A DNA stretch of 42,135 bases from Betaproteobacteria bacterium. GTDB taxonomy: Bacteria; Acidobacteriota; Terriglobia; Acidiferrales; UBA7541. Made by a program: the position numbers and the translations under genes. Below, piece after piece: positions 1 through 8,527 of the stretch. How positions within the stretch are numbered: the stretch's first letter is position 1; every line of letters starts with the position of its first letter. The notes beneath the pieces are model-generated. The model was not told where the DNA came from. It saw only the letters and a program-made list of their open reading frames with translations, and made no database searches. Location: the NCBI GenBank assembly GCA_903970165.1, contig CAJCHZ010000013.1, positions 1 through 42,135 of the forward strand, in the 5' to 3' direction.

Positions 1-1
1 C

Positions 2-367
2 AGCTTGAATCCCGGCACCTGGGACTTCGAAAATTTAATCGCAGACACCGACGATGGCATCTTCATGGAAACCAATCGCTCCTGGTCCATTGATGACCGC
101 CGCTACCAATTCCAGTTTTCAACGGAAGTCGGCTGGGAAATTAAGGGCGGCAAAAAAACGCGCATGTTAAAAAATCCCAGCTACAGCGGCATCACCACCG
201 AATTTTGGAATTCCTGCGACGCCATCTGCTCCCGCAAACATTGGACCCTCTGGGGCACGCCAAACTGCGGCAAAGGCCAGCCAATGCAAACCATGGGCAC
301 CGGCCACGGCGCCGCACCATCGCGCTTCCGCAACGTCAGAATCGGCTCCGCCTTTTCAAACCAATGA
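2..367 (+). CDS. tldD: TldD metalloprotease, C-terminal fragment
   Basis: The frame is open from the left edge to a TGA at 365-367, so only about the last 121 residues are present. They match the conserved C-terminal part of TldD: a stretch with IADTDDGI and METNRSWSIDDRR, then GWEIKGGK, SGITTEFW, CDAICSR, WGTPNCGKGQPMQ and a final GHGAAPSRFRNVR. TldD is the zinc-dependent subunit of the TldD/TldE protease, which trims peptides such as microcin precursors. Its HExxxH site lies upstream of the window. The stop overlaps the next start as ATGA, which fits translational coupling with the tldE-like gene. The family call is firm; the physiological substrate in this organism is unknown. Confidence 0.93.
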   Translation, partial: SLNPGTWDFENLIADTDDGIFMETNRSWSIDDRRYQFQFSTEVGWEIKGGKKTRMLKNPSYSGITTEFWNSCDAICSRKHWTLWGTPNCGKGQPMQTMGTGHGAAPSRFRNVRIGSAFSNQ

Positions 368-1776
368 CCACCCAGCGCAAATCCAAATCCGCGAAGTCCT
401 CAGCAGGGAAGAGCGCCAATTCGAGCGCCCAACTCTTCCCCGAACAAGAACTCCGTCGCATCATCGACACAGTTCTTCGCCTCGCCAAATCCACCGGCGC
501 TGAAGAAACCGAAGTCCACGTTGACGAAACTGCCGACTCTCTCACCCGGTTCGCCAACAACGCCATCCACCAGAACGTAGCCGAACGCGGCCTCAACGTT
601 TCCATCCGTACCGTTGTGGATCACCGCACCGCCCGCGCCACAACCAATCGCATCGACGAAGACTCCCTCCGTGCCGCCATCGAAGCGTCCCTCTCGCTAG
701 CCCACAGCCAGCCAAAAGATCCTCATCTCCTTCCGCTCCCCGGCAAACAGCTCTACCGCAAAATCAATCGCTTCGCAAAGGACACCGCCGCCCTGACTCC
801 TGAAGACCGCGCCCGCGCTGTCCGCCAGGCCTGCAATCTCGCCATCGAAAATGGCCAGGTCGCCGCAGGCATCTTCGCCAGCGGCCTTCAGCAATCCGCG
901 ATGGGCAATTCTCGCGGGCTCTTCGCCGCCTACCGCGAAACCCACGCCGAATTTTCCATCACCATGCAGGAAAATCCCGCCGCCAGTTGGGCCAAAGCCA
1001 ACGCATGCAGCGTCAGCGCTTTCGATTCGCAAAAACTAGCCCAGCGCGCCTCAGAAAAAGCGCACCTCGCCGTCGACGCGCAAGAACTCCCTCCGGGCCG
1101 TTACACAGTCATCCTTGAACCTGCCGCCGTCCTCGATCTCGTCGGCTTCCTCTTCTACGATTTCGCGGCCACCGCCCTCGAAGACAAGCGGTCCTGTCTC
1201 AACGACCGCATGAACAAGCCCCTTTTCGGTAAAAACATCACCATCCACGACGACGCCTACCACCCACTCCAACTAGGCGCCCCCTTCGACGGCGAAGGCA
1301 TCCCTCGCGAAAGAGTCCTACTGGTAGATCGCGGTATACCCAAGAATCTCGTCTACTCCCGTCGAAGCGCCAAATCCAGCGGCAAAAAGCCCACTGGCCA
1401 CGGCTTCGCTCTCCCCAATGAATACGGCGAAGCCCCCATGAACCTCGTTTTCTCCGGCGGTGATTCCTCCCTCGAAAAAATGATCGCCTCCACCGATCGC
1501 GGCCTCCTCGTCACCCGTCTCTGGTACATCCGCGAAGTCGACCCCTACGAAAAAGTAATGACCGGCATGACCCGCGACGGCCTATTCCTCGTCGAAGAGG
1601 GCAAAGTCACCAGCGCAGTTCGCAATTTCCGCTTCAATCAGTCCATTCTCGAAATGCTTCGCAATGTCGAGCTCCAGGGCCCCGCCGTCCGTGCCACCGG
1701 CGAAGAGGCTTTCGAAATGGTGGTCCCCGCAATGAGGGTCCGCGATTTCCATTTTTCAGAAGTTACAAAGTTTTAA
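364..1776 (+). CDS. pmbA: TldD/PmbA family protein (TldE-like partner subunit)
   Basis: A 470-residue protein. I chose the ATG at 364 because it overlaps the tldD stop (ATGA); the frame is open further upstream, but that part lies inside tldD. After a Ser/Lys-rich tail of about 25 residues it shows the PmbA fold: SLTRFANNAIHQNVAERG (imperfect self-recognition strand), VSIRTVV, then LPPGRYTVILEPAAVLDLVGFL, FGKNITIHDDAYHP, PFDGEGIPRERVLLVDRG, GLLVTRLWYIREVDP and a C-terminal TGMTRDGLFLVEEGKV. No HExxxH motif is present, as expected for the non-catalytic TldE/PmbA side of the heterodimer. It presumably forms the protease complex with the upstream TldD in the cytoplasm. Confidence 0.9.
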   Translation: MTTQRKSKSAKSSAGKSANSSAQLFPEQELRRIIDTVLRLAKSTGAEETEVHVDETADSLTRFANNAIHQNVAERGLNVSIRTVVDHRTARATTNRIDEDSLRAAIEASLSLAHSQPKDPHLLPLPGKQLYRKINRFAKDTAALTPEDRARAVRQACNLAIENGQVAAGIFASGLQQSAMGNSRGLFAAYRETHAEFSITMQENPAASWAKANACSVSAFDSQKLAQRASEKAHLAVDAQELPPGRYTVILEPAAVLDLVGFLFYDFAATALEDKRSCLNDRMNKPLFGKNITIHDDAYHPLQLGAPFDGEGIPRERVLLVDRGIPKNLVYSRRSAKSSGKKPTGHGFALPNEYGEAPMNLVFSGGDSSLEKMIASTDRGLLVTRLWYIREVDPYEKVMTGMTRDGLFLVEEGKVTSAVRNFRFNQSILEMLRNVELQGPAVRATGEEAFEMVVPAMRVRDFHFSEVTKF

Positions 1777-1814
1777 CAAATCAAGACTTACCTTTCTCCC
1801 CTACCACAAAACCG

Positions 1815-1831
1815 ATTTGTCATATGCAAAT
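1815..1831 (+). promoter_or_regulatory. candidate LysR-type operator upstream of gltB
   Basis: A dyad ATTTG-N7-CAAAT occupies this 17-bp site and contains the T-N11-A core typical of LysR-type binding sites (T at 1817, A at 1829). It sits 42 bp before the gltB start and overlaps a -35-like TTGTCA (1817-1822) with TACATC at 1841. GltC, a LysR protein, controls glutamate synthase in Bacillus, and here a LysR gene follows gltB. No binding evidence exists. Confidence 0.35.
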
Positions 1832-1873
1832 TCTGCGTTGTACATCTTTGCCCACCCCGTTTATTAAACCTGT

Positions 1874-4800
1874 ATGCACGAAATGCTCGTCCCTAGCGCC
1901 AGCGGACGGCACCCCAACTGGGGCCATCCTGACCACGATGCTTGTGGCACAGGATTCGTCGCGCGCCTCGGCGGCACTGCCAGCCACGAAATCATCACCA
2001 TTTCGCTGACCGCCCTCGAACGCCTCACCCACCGCGGCGGTGTGGATGCCGATGGTGCCAGCGGGGACGGCGCTGGCCTCCTCACCTCGCTGCCCGAGCA
2101 GTTTTTCCGCAACCGCGCAAAAGAGCAGGGCATTGACCTGCCCGAAATTTTCGGCCTCGGCTTCGCCTTTTTCCCGGAGGCCGCTTCCGCCGAAGCTCGC
2201 GCCGCGGTGGACGCCGCTGCCGATACCGAGCGCCTCCGCATTCTTGGCTGGCGCCGCGTCCCCACCAACACAAATTCCCTGGGCCGCCGCGCTCTCGAAA
2301 CCATGCCGGAAATCTGGCAATTTTTTGTCGCTCCCTTCCACACTTCGCGCGGCGTCGCCCGCTTCGAGTGGCGCCTTTCGCTCCTCCGCAAGCGCGCCGA
2401 ATCGCAACTCCCGCAGCGCTGCTACATCTGCTCTCTTTCTTCGCGCACCGTCGTCTACAAAGGCCTCCTCACGCCATGGCAGTTCCCGCAATTTTACGAA
2501 GACCTGCGCGATCCGTCTTTCGCCACAACTTTCACCATTTTCCACCAGCGCTATTCGACAAACACGCAACCTTCCTGGCATCTCGCGCAACCCTTCCGCC
2601 ACGTCGCCCACAACGGCGAAATCAACACTATCGTCTCCAACCGCCGTTGGCTCCGTGCCAAAGAAAACGAGTTGCGCGCCCGCCTGACCGTCGGCTCCTG
2701 GTTCCACGCACTCGAACAAAATGTCAGCGACTCGGCCAGCTTCGACAACGCTTTCGAAGTAAAACTCCTCGAAGGTTTTGGCCCGGACGAAGCCATGCTT
2801 TCCATGGTTCCTCCTGCCTTCGAAAACGACCCGCTCCTCTCGCGCGATATCCGCGCCGCCCTCACCTCTCTCTCGCAAAACAGCGAGCCCTGGGACGGTC
2901 CCGCGGCACTGATTTTCTCCGACGGCCAATTCGTCGGCGCAAAGCTCGACCGCAACGGCCTCCGCCCGCTGCGCTACACGCTCACGCACGACGGCCTCTT
3001 GATCGCCGGCTCGGAAACCGGCCTCATTGACCTAGAAGAATCCCGCATCGTCGAACGCCAGCGTCTCGGCCCCGGGGAAATGATTCTCGCCAACCCCGCC
3101 ACCGGCCTGGTCCTCCGCTGGCGCGAAGTTCTCAAGCGTCTTGCCATGCATCAATCAAGAAACGCGCTCGCGCCGGTTCGCCGTCTCTCGCCGCCCACCG
3201 CCACGCACCCGTCTGTAACTGCCGAGCCCAAGCGCACCGCTGCCGCCTCCGGCTGGACTGAAGACCAATTCAAAATGCTCTTTTCAGCTCTCACCCACGG
3301 CAAAGAAGCCGACTGGAGCATGGGAGATGACGCTCCACCTGCCTTCCTCTCCACTCTCCCTCGCACCCTTTGGGATTATTGCAAGCAGCGCTTCGCCCAG
3401 GTCACCAATCCTCCCATCGATCCGCTGCGCGAAACCCACGTCATGTCTCTCGAAGTTCACTTGAAGGATGGCGTCACTCTGCCGATTCCGCTCCTCAGCG
3501 CCGGACAGCTCAGCGAGCTCTCCGATCTTTTCGGCCGCGTTCAACGCGTTGACATGACTTTCTCTTCTGCCCTGGGAGTCCCGGGCGCACGCCGCAGTTT
3601 TGCTCAGCTATCCACTACCCCTCTGAGTAGCGGCGCACGTCCGGGCCTCCTCCTCCTTTCCGATCGCGGCATCAGCGCGGAAAAGGGTGCGCTACCCGCG
3701 CTCCTCGCCACCGCCGCCGTCTGGAAAGCGATGGTTCGCGAGCATCTCTGGGATGTGCCTCTGATTGTGGAATCCGCTCAGGTTTTTGACACACACCACG
3801 TCGCCTTGCTCGTAGCCGCGGGCGCCAGCGCCGTCGTGCCATATCTCGCTGACGAATTTGCTGATTCCATTGAGTCGGGTGGCGCGGAGCGCATGCGCAC
3901 CGCCATCACCGCCGGCCTCCGCAAAGTCCTCGCCCGCATGGGCGTTTCCACGCTCGCCAGCTATCGCAACAGCCAGCTCTTTGAAATCGTCGGCCTCTCC
4001 GAAGATGTCTCTACCGGATATTTTGAAGATGCTTCCGATTACCCTGGCTCAAAAACGCTCGACGACCTTTTCGCCGATTATCTGCGCATGCATACGGCAG
4101 GCTTCTCGGCGAACTCCACCGATCTCGCCGACGCCGGTCTCTACCGCTTCCGCAAAGGTGCCGAACTTCACGCCACTTCTCCGGAAGTCGTCCGCCGTCT
4201 CCACGCCCACGTGCGTGCCCCGGAAGCCGGAAAATTCCCCGCTTTCGAAGAGCTCGCCGAAACCCAGGGCACCATTTTTCTTCGCGATTTGCTGGAGACC
4301 GTTCCCGGTACGCCCATTCCGCTCGAGGAAGTCCAATCCGCCGAAACAATCCTGCGCCGCTTCAGCACGCAAGCCATGTCTCTCGGCTCGCTAAGCCCAG
4401 AAGCCCATCGTACCCTCGCTCTCGCCATGAATATCATCGGCGGCCGCAGCAACACCGGCGAGGGCGGCGAAGATCCCAATACCTACCGCTTCGAGCCCGC
4501 CGCAGCCAACAAAATCAAGCAAGTCGCTTCCGGTCGTTTCGGCGTCACGGCTGACTATCTCGTCCACGCGGAAGAGCTCGAAATTAAAATGGCGCAAGGC
4601 TCCAAGCCCGGCGAAGGCGGCCAGCTCCCCGCGCGCAAAGTCACCGAATACATCGCCCGCATACGCCATGCCACTCCCGGCACACCTCTCATTTCGCCGC
4701 CGCCGCATCACGACATCTACAGCATCGAAGACCTCGCTCAGCTCATTCACGACCTGCGCGCCGTAAATCCCAGCGCGCGCATCGGCGTAAAACTCGTCAG

Positions 4801-6238
4801 CGGCGCGGGAGTCGGCATCATCGCGGCAGGCGTCGCAAAAGCGGGCGCCGACGTCATCACCATCAGCGGCCACAACGGCGGCACCGGCTCTTCGCCTCTA
4901 ACCTCTATCAAAAACACCGGCCTTCCTTGGGAAATCGGTCTGCGCGAAACACACGACACGCTCGTCCGCGCCGGCCTCCGCTCCCGCGTCTCTCTTCGCG
5001 TTGACGGCGGCCTGAAATTCTCTCGCGACATCATCGTTGGCGCTCTTTTCGGCGCCGACGAATTCGGCTTCGGCACCGCCTCGCTCCTCGCCATCGGCTG
5101 CGTCATGGCCCGCCAATGCCATCTCAACACCTGCCCCGTCGGGATCGCGACGCAGGACGAAAAGCTCCGTACTCGTTTCAACGGCAAGCCCGAAATGGTC
5201 GTCGCTTATTTCCGCTCGCTCGCTGAAGAAATCCGCAACCGCCTTGCGCAACTCGGTGTCCGCTCCCTCAGCGAACTCACTGGCTGGTACGACCGCCTCA
5301 GCGCCCGCTCCGGCGTTGATCCGCTTCTGATTGTCCCGATTTCCGATTCCAATCGCGTCGCACCCCACCAATCTCCCACACTCCACGCCGCTGCCCGGGA
5401 AGACGCTCTGCACTTCAAAGCCTCCTTCGAGCTCCAGTCCGAATCGCAGCCCATCCAGAATTCCGACCGCAGCGTAGGCGCTGGCATGAGCGGCGAACTC
5501 ATGCGCCGCCGCCGTCCCGGTAACCAAAGCCCCGAGCTCACGCAAAATCTGACGAAAGAATTTCGCGGCTGCGCAGGCCAAAGTTTCGGCGCTTTCCTCG
5601 CCGAAGGAATCTCTTTGACGCTGCTCGGCGAGGCCAACGATTACGTCGGCAAAGGCCTTTCCGGCGGCTCCATCGCCATCTCCGCCAGTTCCGCTGCCTC
5701 TCGTCGCGGCGACGTCCTCGCTGGAAACACGGTTCTTTACGGCGCCACTTCCGGCCAGCTCTTCGTAGCAGGCCGGGCCGGCGAACGCTTCGCCGTCCGC
5801 AACAGCGGCGCCCTCGCCGTCGTCGAAGGCGTCGGCCAGCACGGCTGTGAATATATGACCGGCGGCGTCGCCCTCATCCTCGGCCCCGTCGGCCTCAACT
5901 TCGGCTCCGGTATGACCGGCGGCCTCTCCTACGTTCTCCGTGGCGAAGCCGACCAGGTCCTCCACCGCGATTTCGTCGAGCTCCACGAAATAAGCGAACA
6001 GGAAGAATCCTGGCTCCGCACCGTACTGGAAGCACACCAGCATTTCACGGCCAGCCCGCGTGCCTCGCGTCTGCTTTCGCGCCGCGGCTCTCTTCCCATG
6101 CTCCGCGTCCAGCCCATCCACTTTCAGGGCACACTCGAAGCGACGTGGGAACCCGTGCTCGCGAGGCTGAACCGCCGCGAACCGATTTTCAGTTCCACGC
6201 AGAATGTCGCCCTTACCCAGGCGCCTCTGCCAGCTTGA
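1874..6238 (+). CDS. gltB: Glutamate synthase, large subunit
   Basis: A 1454-residue protein that transfers the amide of glutamine to 2-oxoglutarate, yielding two glutamates. Domains in order: class II glutamine amidotransferase with nucleophile Cys24 (DACGTGF), probably exposed by removal of a short propeptide; a central domain; the FMN-binding synthase domain (roughly 800-1190) with MSLGSLSPEAH, GGRSNTGEGGEDP, QGSKPGEGGQLP and SGHNGGTGSSP; the [3Fe-4S] cysteines C1076, C1082 and C1087 in CVMARQCHLNTC; and a C-terminal Gly-rich beta-helix (about 1230-1400). Length is near the usual 1480-1550. No gltD (small subunit) lies in the window, so the electron donor could be a distant GltD or ferredoxin. 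There is no clear Shine-Dalgarno sequence before the ATG at 1874. Confidence 0.96.
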   Translation: MHEMLVPSASGRHPNWGHPDHDACGTGFVARLGGTASHEIITISLTALERLTHRGGVDADGASGDGAGLLTSLPEQFFRNRAKEQGIDLPEIFGLGFAFFPEAASAEARAAVDAAADTERLRILGWRRVPTNTNSLGRRALETMPEIWQFFVAPFHTSRGVARFEWRLSLLRKRAESQLPQRCYICSLSSRTVVYKGLLTPWQFPQFYEDLRDPSFATTFTIFHQRYSTNTQPSWHLAQPFRHVAHNGEINTIVSNRRWLRAKENELRARLTVGSWFHALEQNVSDSASFDNAFEVKLLEGFGPDEAMLSMVPPAFENDPLLSRDIRAALTSLSQNSEPWDGPAALIFSDGQFVGAKLDRNGLRPLRYTLTHDGLLIAGSETGLIDLEESRIVERQRLGPGEMILANPATGLVLRWREVLKRLAMHQSRNALAPVRRLSPPTATHPSVTAEPKRTAAASGWTEDQFKMLFSALTHGKEADWSMGDDAPPAFLSTLPRTLWDYCKQRFAQVTNPPIDPLRETHVMSLEVHLKDGVTLPIPLLSAGQLSELSDLFGRVQRVDMTFSSALGVPGARRSFAQLSTTPLSSGARPGLLLLSDRGISAEKGALPALLATAAVWKAMVREHLWDVPLIVESAQVFDTHHVALLVAAGASAVVPYLADEFADSIESGGAERMRTAITAGLRKVLARMGVSTLASYRNSQLFEIVGLSEDVSTGYFEDASDYPGSKTLDDLFADYLRMHTAGFSANSTDLADAGLYRFRKGAELHATSPEVVRRLHAHVRAPEAGKFPAFEELAETQGTIFLRDLLETVPGTPIPLEEVQSAETILRRFSTQAMSLGSLSPEAHRTLALAMNIIGGRSNTGEGGEDPNTYRFEPAAANKIKQVASGRFGVTADYLVHAEELEIKMAQGSKPGEGGQLPARKVTEYIARIRHATPGTPLISPPPHHDIYSIEDLAQLIHDLRAVNPSARIGVKLVSGAGVGIIAAGVAKAGADVITISGHNGGTGSSPLTSIKNTGLPWEIGLRETHDTLVRAGLRSRVSLRVDGGLKFSRDIIVGALFGADEFGFGTASLLAIGCVMARQCHLNTCPVGIATQDEKLRTRFNGKPEMVVAYFRSLAEEIRNRLAQLGVRSLSELTGWYDRLSARSGVDPLLIVPISDSNRVAPHQSPTLHAAAREDALHFKASFELQSESQPIQNSDRSVGAGMSGELMRRRRPGNQSPELTQNLTKEFRGCAGQSFGAFLAEGISLTLLGEANDYVGKGLSGGSIAISASSAASRRGDVLAGNTVLYGATSGQLFVAGRAGERFAVRNSGALAVVEGVGQHGCEYMTGGVALILGPVGLNFGSGMTGGLSYVLRGEADQVLHRDFVELHEISEQEESWLRTVLEAHQHFTASPRASRLLSRRGSLPMLRVQPIHFQGTLEATWEPVLARLNRREPIFSSTQNVALTQAPLPA

Positions 6239-6255
6239 AAGGAGCAATTCTTAGC

Positions 6256-6283
6256 TTACTAGGCAAGGATATTCCGTTATAAT
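6256..6283 (+). promoter_or_regulatory. candidate sigma70 promoter of the LysR gene
   Basis: A perfect TATAAT lies at 6278-6283 with a weak -35 TTACTA at 6256-6261 and a 16-nt spacer. Transcription would start near 6290, giving a leader of only about 14 nt before the ATG at 6304. The perfect -10 stands out in this GC-rich sequence. Confidence 0.5.
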
Positions 6284-6303
6284 CTTTGCCGAGCCACCTG
6301 CCC

Positions 6304-7221
6304 ATGGACTTCGACCAACTCGCCACCTTTGTCTACGTTGCAAAGCTAAAGAGCTTCTCGCGTGCCGGTCAAAAAGTTTTTCGTTCGCAGTCGGCCGTCA
6401 GCGCCCAAATTCGCCAACTCGAACAAGCCTATCGCGCTCGCCTCCTCGACCGCTCCGCCAAATCCGTCGAGCTGACTCCCGCGGGCGAAGTCCTCTTTGA
6501 ATATGCCGAGCGCCTCCTGCGCCTCCGTGACGAGTCCATTCAGGTCGTCGCCGACCGCGGCGACGTCGTCCAGGGTCCGCTCGTTTTTGGCGCCAATGAA
6601 GCCACCTGTCTTTATCTACTCCCTGACATCTTCGCCGAATTCCAGCGCCGCTATCCCCAGGTGCACATCAGCATCTACCGGAATTTCAGTCATAAAATCC
6701 TGCAGCGCGTCGAAGAGGGTTCAGTGGATGTCGGCATCGTCACTCTGCCCATCAAATCGCCCACCCTCAAGGTCCATCACATCTCGCGCGACCGCTTGCG
6801 CTTCATGGTAAGCGCACGCAACCCGCTGGCCCACCGCTCCAAGATCACCCTGGAAGAAGTGGCCAGCCAGCCGCTCATCTTCCCGCGCACTGGCTTTACC
6901 CGTCAGGTGCTGGACAAACTCTTCCGCCCCTATCGCGCCCGCCTCCGCGTCGCCATGGAACTCCCCAGCATCGGCATGATCAAGCGATTCGTAGCCGCCG
7001 ACGCCGGCGTCTCCTTCATCAGTGAAAGCTTCGCCCGCGACCAGGTAAAGGCCGGCGAAGTAAAGCTCCTCAACGTCGAAGGCGTAGATCTCTGGCGCGA
7101 ACTCGGCCTCGTCTACCGTCGCGACCGCAGCCTCCCCCGGTCCGCCCAAGCCCTGATCACCGTAATCCGCGAACACAAAAAATTCCCGGACGCCTCCACC
7201 TCCGCCGCAGCCTCCGACTAA
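6304..7221 (+). CDS. LysR family transcriptional regulator
   Basis: A 305-residue LysR-type regulator. The ATG at 6304 starts the usual N-terminus MDFDQLATFVYVAKLKSFSR; an in-frame TTG six codons upstream is less likely. Residues 1-65 form the winged helix-turn-helix (SRAGQKVFRSQSAVSAQIRQLE, then LTPAGEVLFEYAERLL). From about 90 on is the periplasmic-binding-protein-like effector domain (GPLVFGANEATCLYLLPDIFAEFQ, SVDVGIVTLPI, then a C-terminal GVSFISES). The best match in my memory is the CysB/CysL-like branch. It is downstream of gltB on the same strand with its own strong -10, so it may regulate gltB or itself. That target is inference. Confidence 0.93.
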   Translation: MDFDQLATFVYVAKLKSFSRAGQKVFRSQSAVSAQIRQLEQAYRARLLDRSAKSVELTPAGEVLFEYAERLLRLRDESIQVVADRGDVVQGPLVFGANEATCLYLLPDIFAEFQRRYPQVHISIYRNFSHKILQRVEEGSVDVGIVTLPIKSPTLKVHHISRDRLRFMVSARNPLAHRSKITLEEVASQPLIFPRTGFTRQVLDKLFRPYRARLRVAMELPSIGMIKRFVAADAGVSFISESFARDQVKAGEVKLLNVEGVDLWRELGLVYRRDRSLPRSAQALITVIREHKKFPDASTSAAASD

Positions 7222-7275
7222 CCACGCGCGCCCGCGCCAACCCCGATTCGCTCATGCGCCCTTCGATTTGAACTG

Positions 7276-7290
7276 GTAGGGGCAGCGCCC
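7276..7290 (+). repeat. GTAG-type REP-like hairpin (copy a, short)
   Basis: GTAG (7276-7279) is followed at once by GGGC-AGC-GCCC (7280-7290), a small palindrome. The GTAGGGGC string is shared with copies at 12950-12943 (minus) and 24264-24271. Intergenic, between the LysR gene and the toxin-antitoxin-like pair. This is the weakest of the five copies because the stem is only 4 bp. Confidence 0.4.
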
Positions 7291-7374
7291 GTTGCACATG
7301 TCAGAGTGGAGGCCGGGTAGGGAATATCCACGACGCCTATCGCGAATAAGTTGACGGTGAATAATAATATGTAT

Positions 7375-7830
7375 ATGACGAATAATAAGGAGCCAGATTT
7401 CACGGGTCCGTTCATGCGCAATCCAAGAGAACTCACCCGAGCCGACATTCTCGCCACCGCCATCCGCTTCCGCTGGCTCCGAAAGCTGCCCAAGTGGACT
7501 GTCATCATCGACAATCGTGAACTCCCTGCTCGTCCCCTAGTCCTCGAGGCCGCCGGTGTCCCTCCCAACGACCCCACCAACTCCCACCAAGCCATCGCCA
7601 TCCTAGAGAACCTGGGCTTCGAGACTCGTTACGCCTCCCAGCTCGAAAAATCGGATCAGTCTGTCGCTGCCGAAGCGCACGTTGATAAGCCGTCGGATCT
7701 CCGCTCCTTTCTCGATAGAATCGCCGAAATGGTAAAGAGTGTTCCCGAAGATGAGCAAAGGCGGCTCCCTGCCGACCTGTCCAAGAACGTAGATCACTAT
7801 TTGTACGGGACCAAGAAGGTCGAGGAATGA
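7375..7830 (+). CDS. Hypothetical protein, putative antitoxin of a PIN toxin
   Basis: About 151 residues with no domain I can name. The start is uncertain: ATGs at 7369, 7375 and 7414 and a TTG at 7351 are in frame, and none has a well-spaced Shine-Dalgarno; the TTGACG at 7351 may instead be a -35 element. The protein has a basic N-terminal helix (RADILATAIRFRWLRKLPKW), a middle with IDNRELPARPLVLEAAGVPP and a helical acidic C-terminus. It overlaps the downstream PIN toxin by ATGA (stop 7828-7830, start 7827), the usual layout of a type II toxin-antitoxin pair. The antitoxin role rests on this arrangement alone. Confidence 0.6.
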   Translation: MTNNKEPDFTGPFMRNPRELTRADILATAIRFRWLRKLPKWTVIIDNRELPARPLVLEAAGVPPNDPTNSHQAIAILENLGFETRYASQLEKSDQSVAAEAHVDKPSDLRSFLDRIAEMVKSVPEDEQRRLPADLSKNVDHYLYGTKKVEE

Positions 7831-8236
7831 AGACGGTCTTCGCGGATACAAGCTATTGGATCGCCCTTTTGTATCCGCCCGACCGCCTCCACGCTAAAGT
7901 TACCGCTATGTCGCCCGAGATCTCCACGATGCGGCTGGTGACAAGCGAATTGGTCCTGACAGAACTGTTAACACGTTTAGTAACGGCAGCCCAATCATGC
8001 GATCCATCGCGGTTCAGGCTGTCGAAGACACACGCGAAGGCAACGCTGTAATCGTGCTTCCACAGACCTTTGAGCAATTCACAAGGGCGCTTCAGAGGTA
8101 CAAACGGAGTGCCGACAAAAACTGGAGCCTCACCGACTGTGCAAGCTTCCAGATCATGGAAGCCGAGCGCATCACTGCCGCCCTGACCCACGATCACCAT
8201 TTCGTCCAAGCCGGATTCGACGCCCTCCTCCGTTGA
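7827..8236 (+). pseudogene. PIN-domain toxin, broken by a -1 frameshift
   Basis: Two frames together give one PIN-domain RNase of about 136 residues. The first (from ATG 7827) carries MKTVFADTSYWIALLYPPD and the acidic ELVLTELLTRL. It then runs out of frame and stops at 8049-8051. The second frame, continuing from about 7979, reads SNGSPIMRSIAVQAVEDT, then DKNWSLTDCASFQIM and HDHHFVQAGFDALL, ending at 8236. The PIN acidic residues are split across the frames: FADTS and LTELL in the first, LTDC and HDHHF in the second. One missing base near 7977-7982 explains it. No classic slippery heptamer is seen, so decay or a sequencing error is more likely than programmed frameshifting. Confidence 0.8.
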
Positions 8237-8380
8237 ACTCAGATTGTCTGAAATTTTTGTGAAATGTTTGTTAGCAAAAAGGTTAACACATGATATATTA
8301 CACCTTGTATATTTCTGCGGAGTGAGTAGCGCTAGCATCCTCGCGGGCGTTTTTTGTTTTCACCGCACTGCGCTGCAAAG

Positions 8381-8432
8381 CGTTTAGAATCACATCTTCA
8401 TGAAAAGCTCCGCAAGGATGTGATTCTAAACG
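8381..8432. repeat. 52-nt element with perfect 16-bp inverted repeat
   Basis: Arms 8381-8396 (CGTTTAGAATCACATC) and 8417-8432 are exact reverse complements around a 20-nt loop. A diverged direct copy of part of it (8384-8407) recurs at 8456-8479, matching at 19 of 24 positions with CACATCTT identical. There is no T run after the stem, so a simple terminator is unlikely. It could be a small MITE-like remnant or a structured RNA. Confidence 0.7.
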
Positions 8433-8481
8433 GGTTTACAAAAAACCTAACTCCCTTAGATACACATCTTTACGAAAAACC

Positions 8482-8492
8482 GGGGGGGGGGG
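8482..8492 (+). repeat. homopolymer run of 11 G
   Basis: Eleven consecutive G in an intergenic stretch 36 nt beyond the stop end of the minus-strand gene at 8528-9598. A small hairpin CCTTG-CAGA-CAAGG (8495-8508) follows. Such runs are prone to slippage and to assembly error. Confidence 0.85.
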
Positions 8493-8527
8493 TACCTTGC
8501 AGACAAGGAGGCGTAACTACATTCCGT

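Noticed and set aside
7977..7982. programmed -1 frameshift in the PIN toxin
   Set aside because: No X XXY YYZ slippery heptamer or downstream stem was found, so a deletion or sequencing error is preferred.
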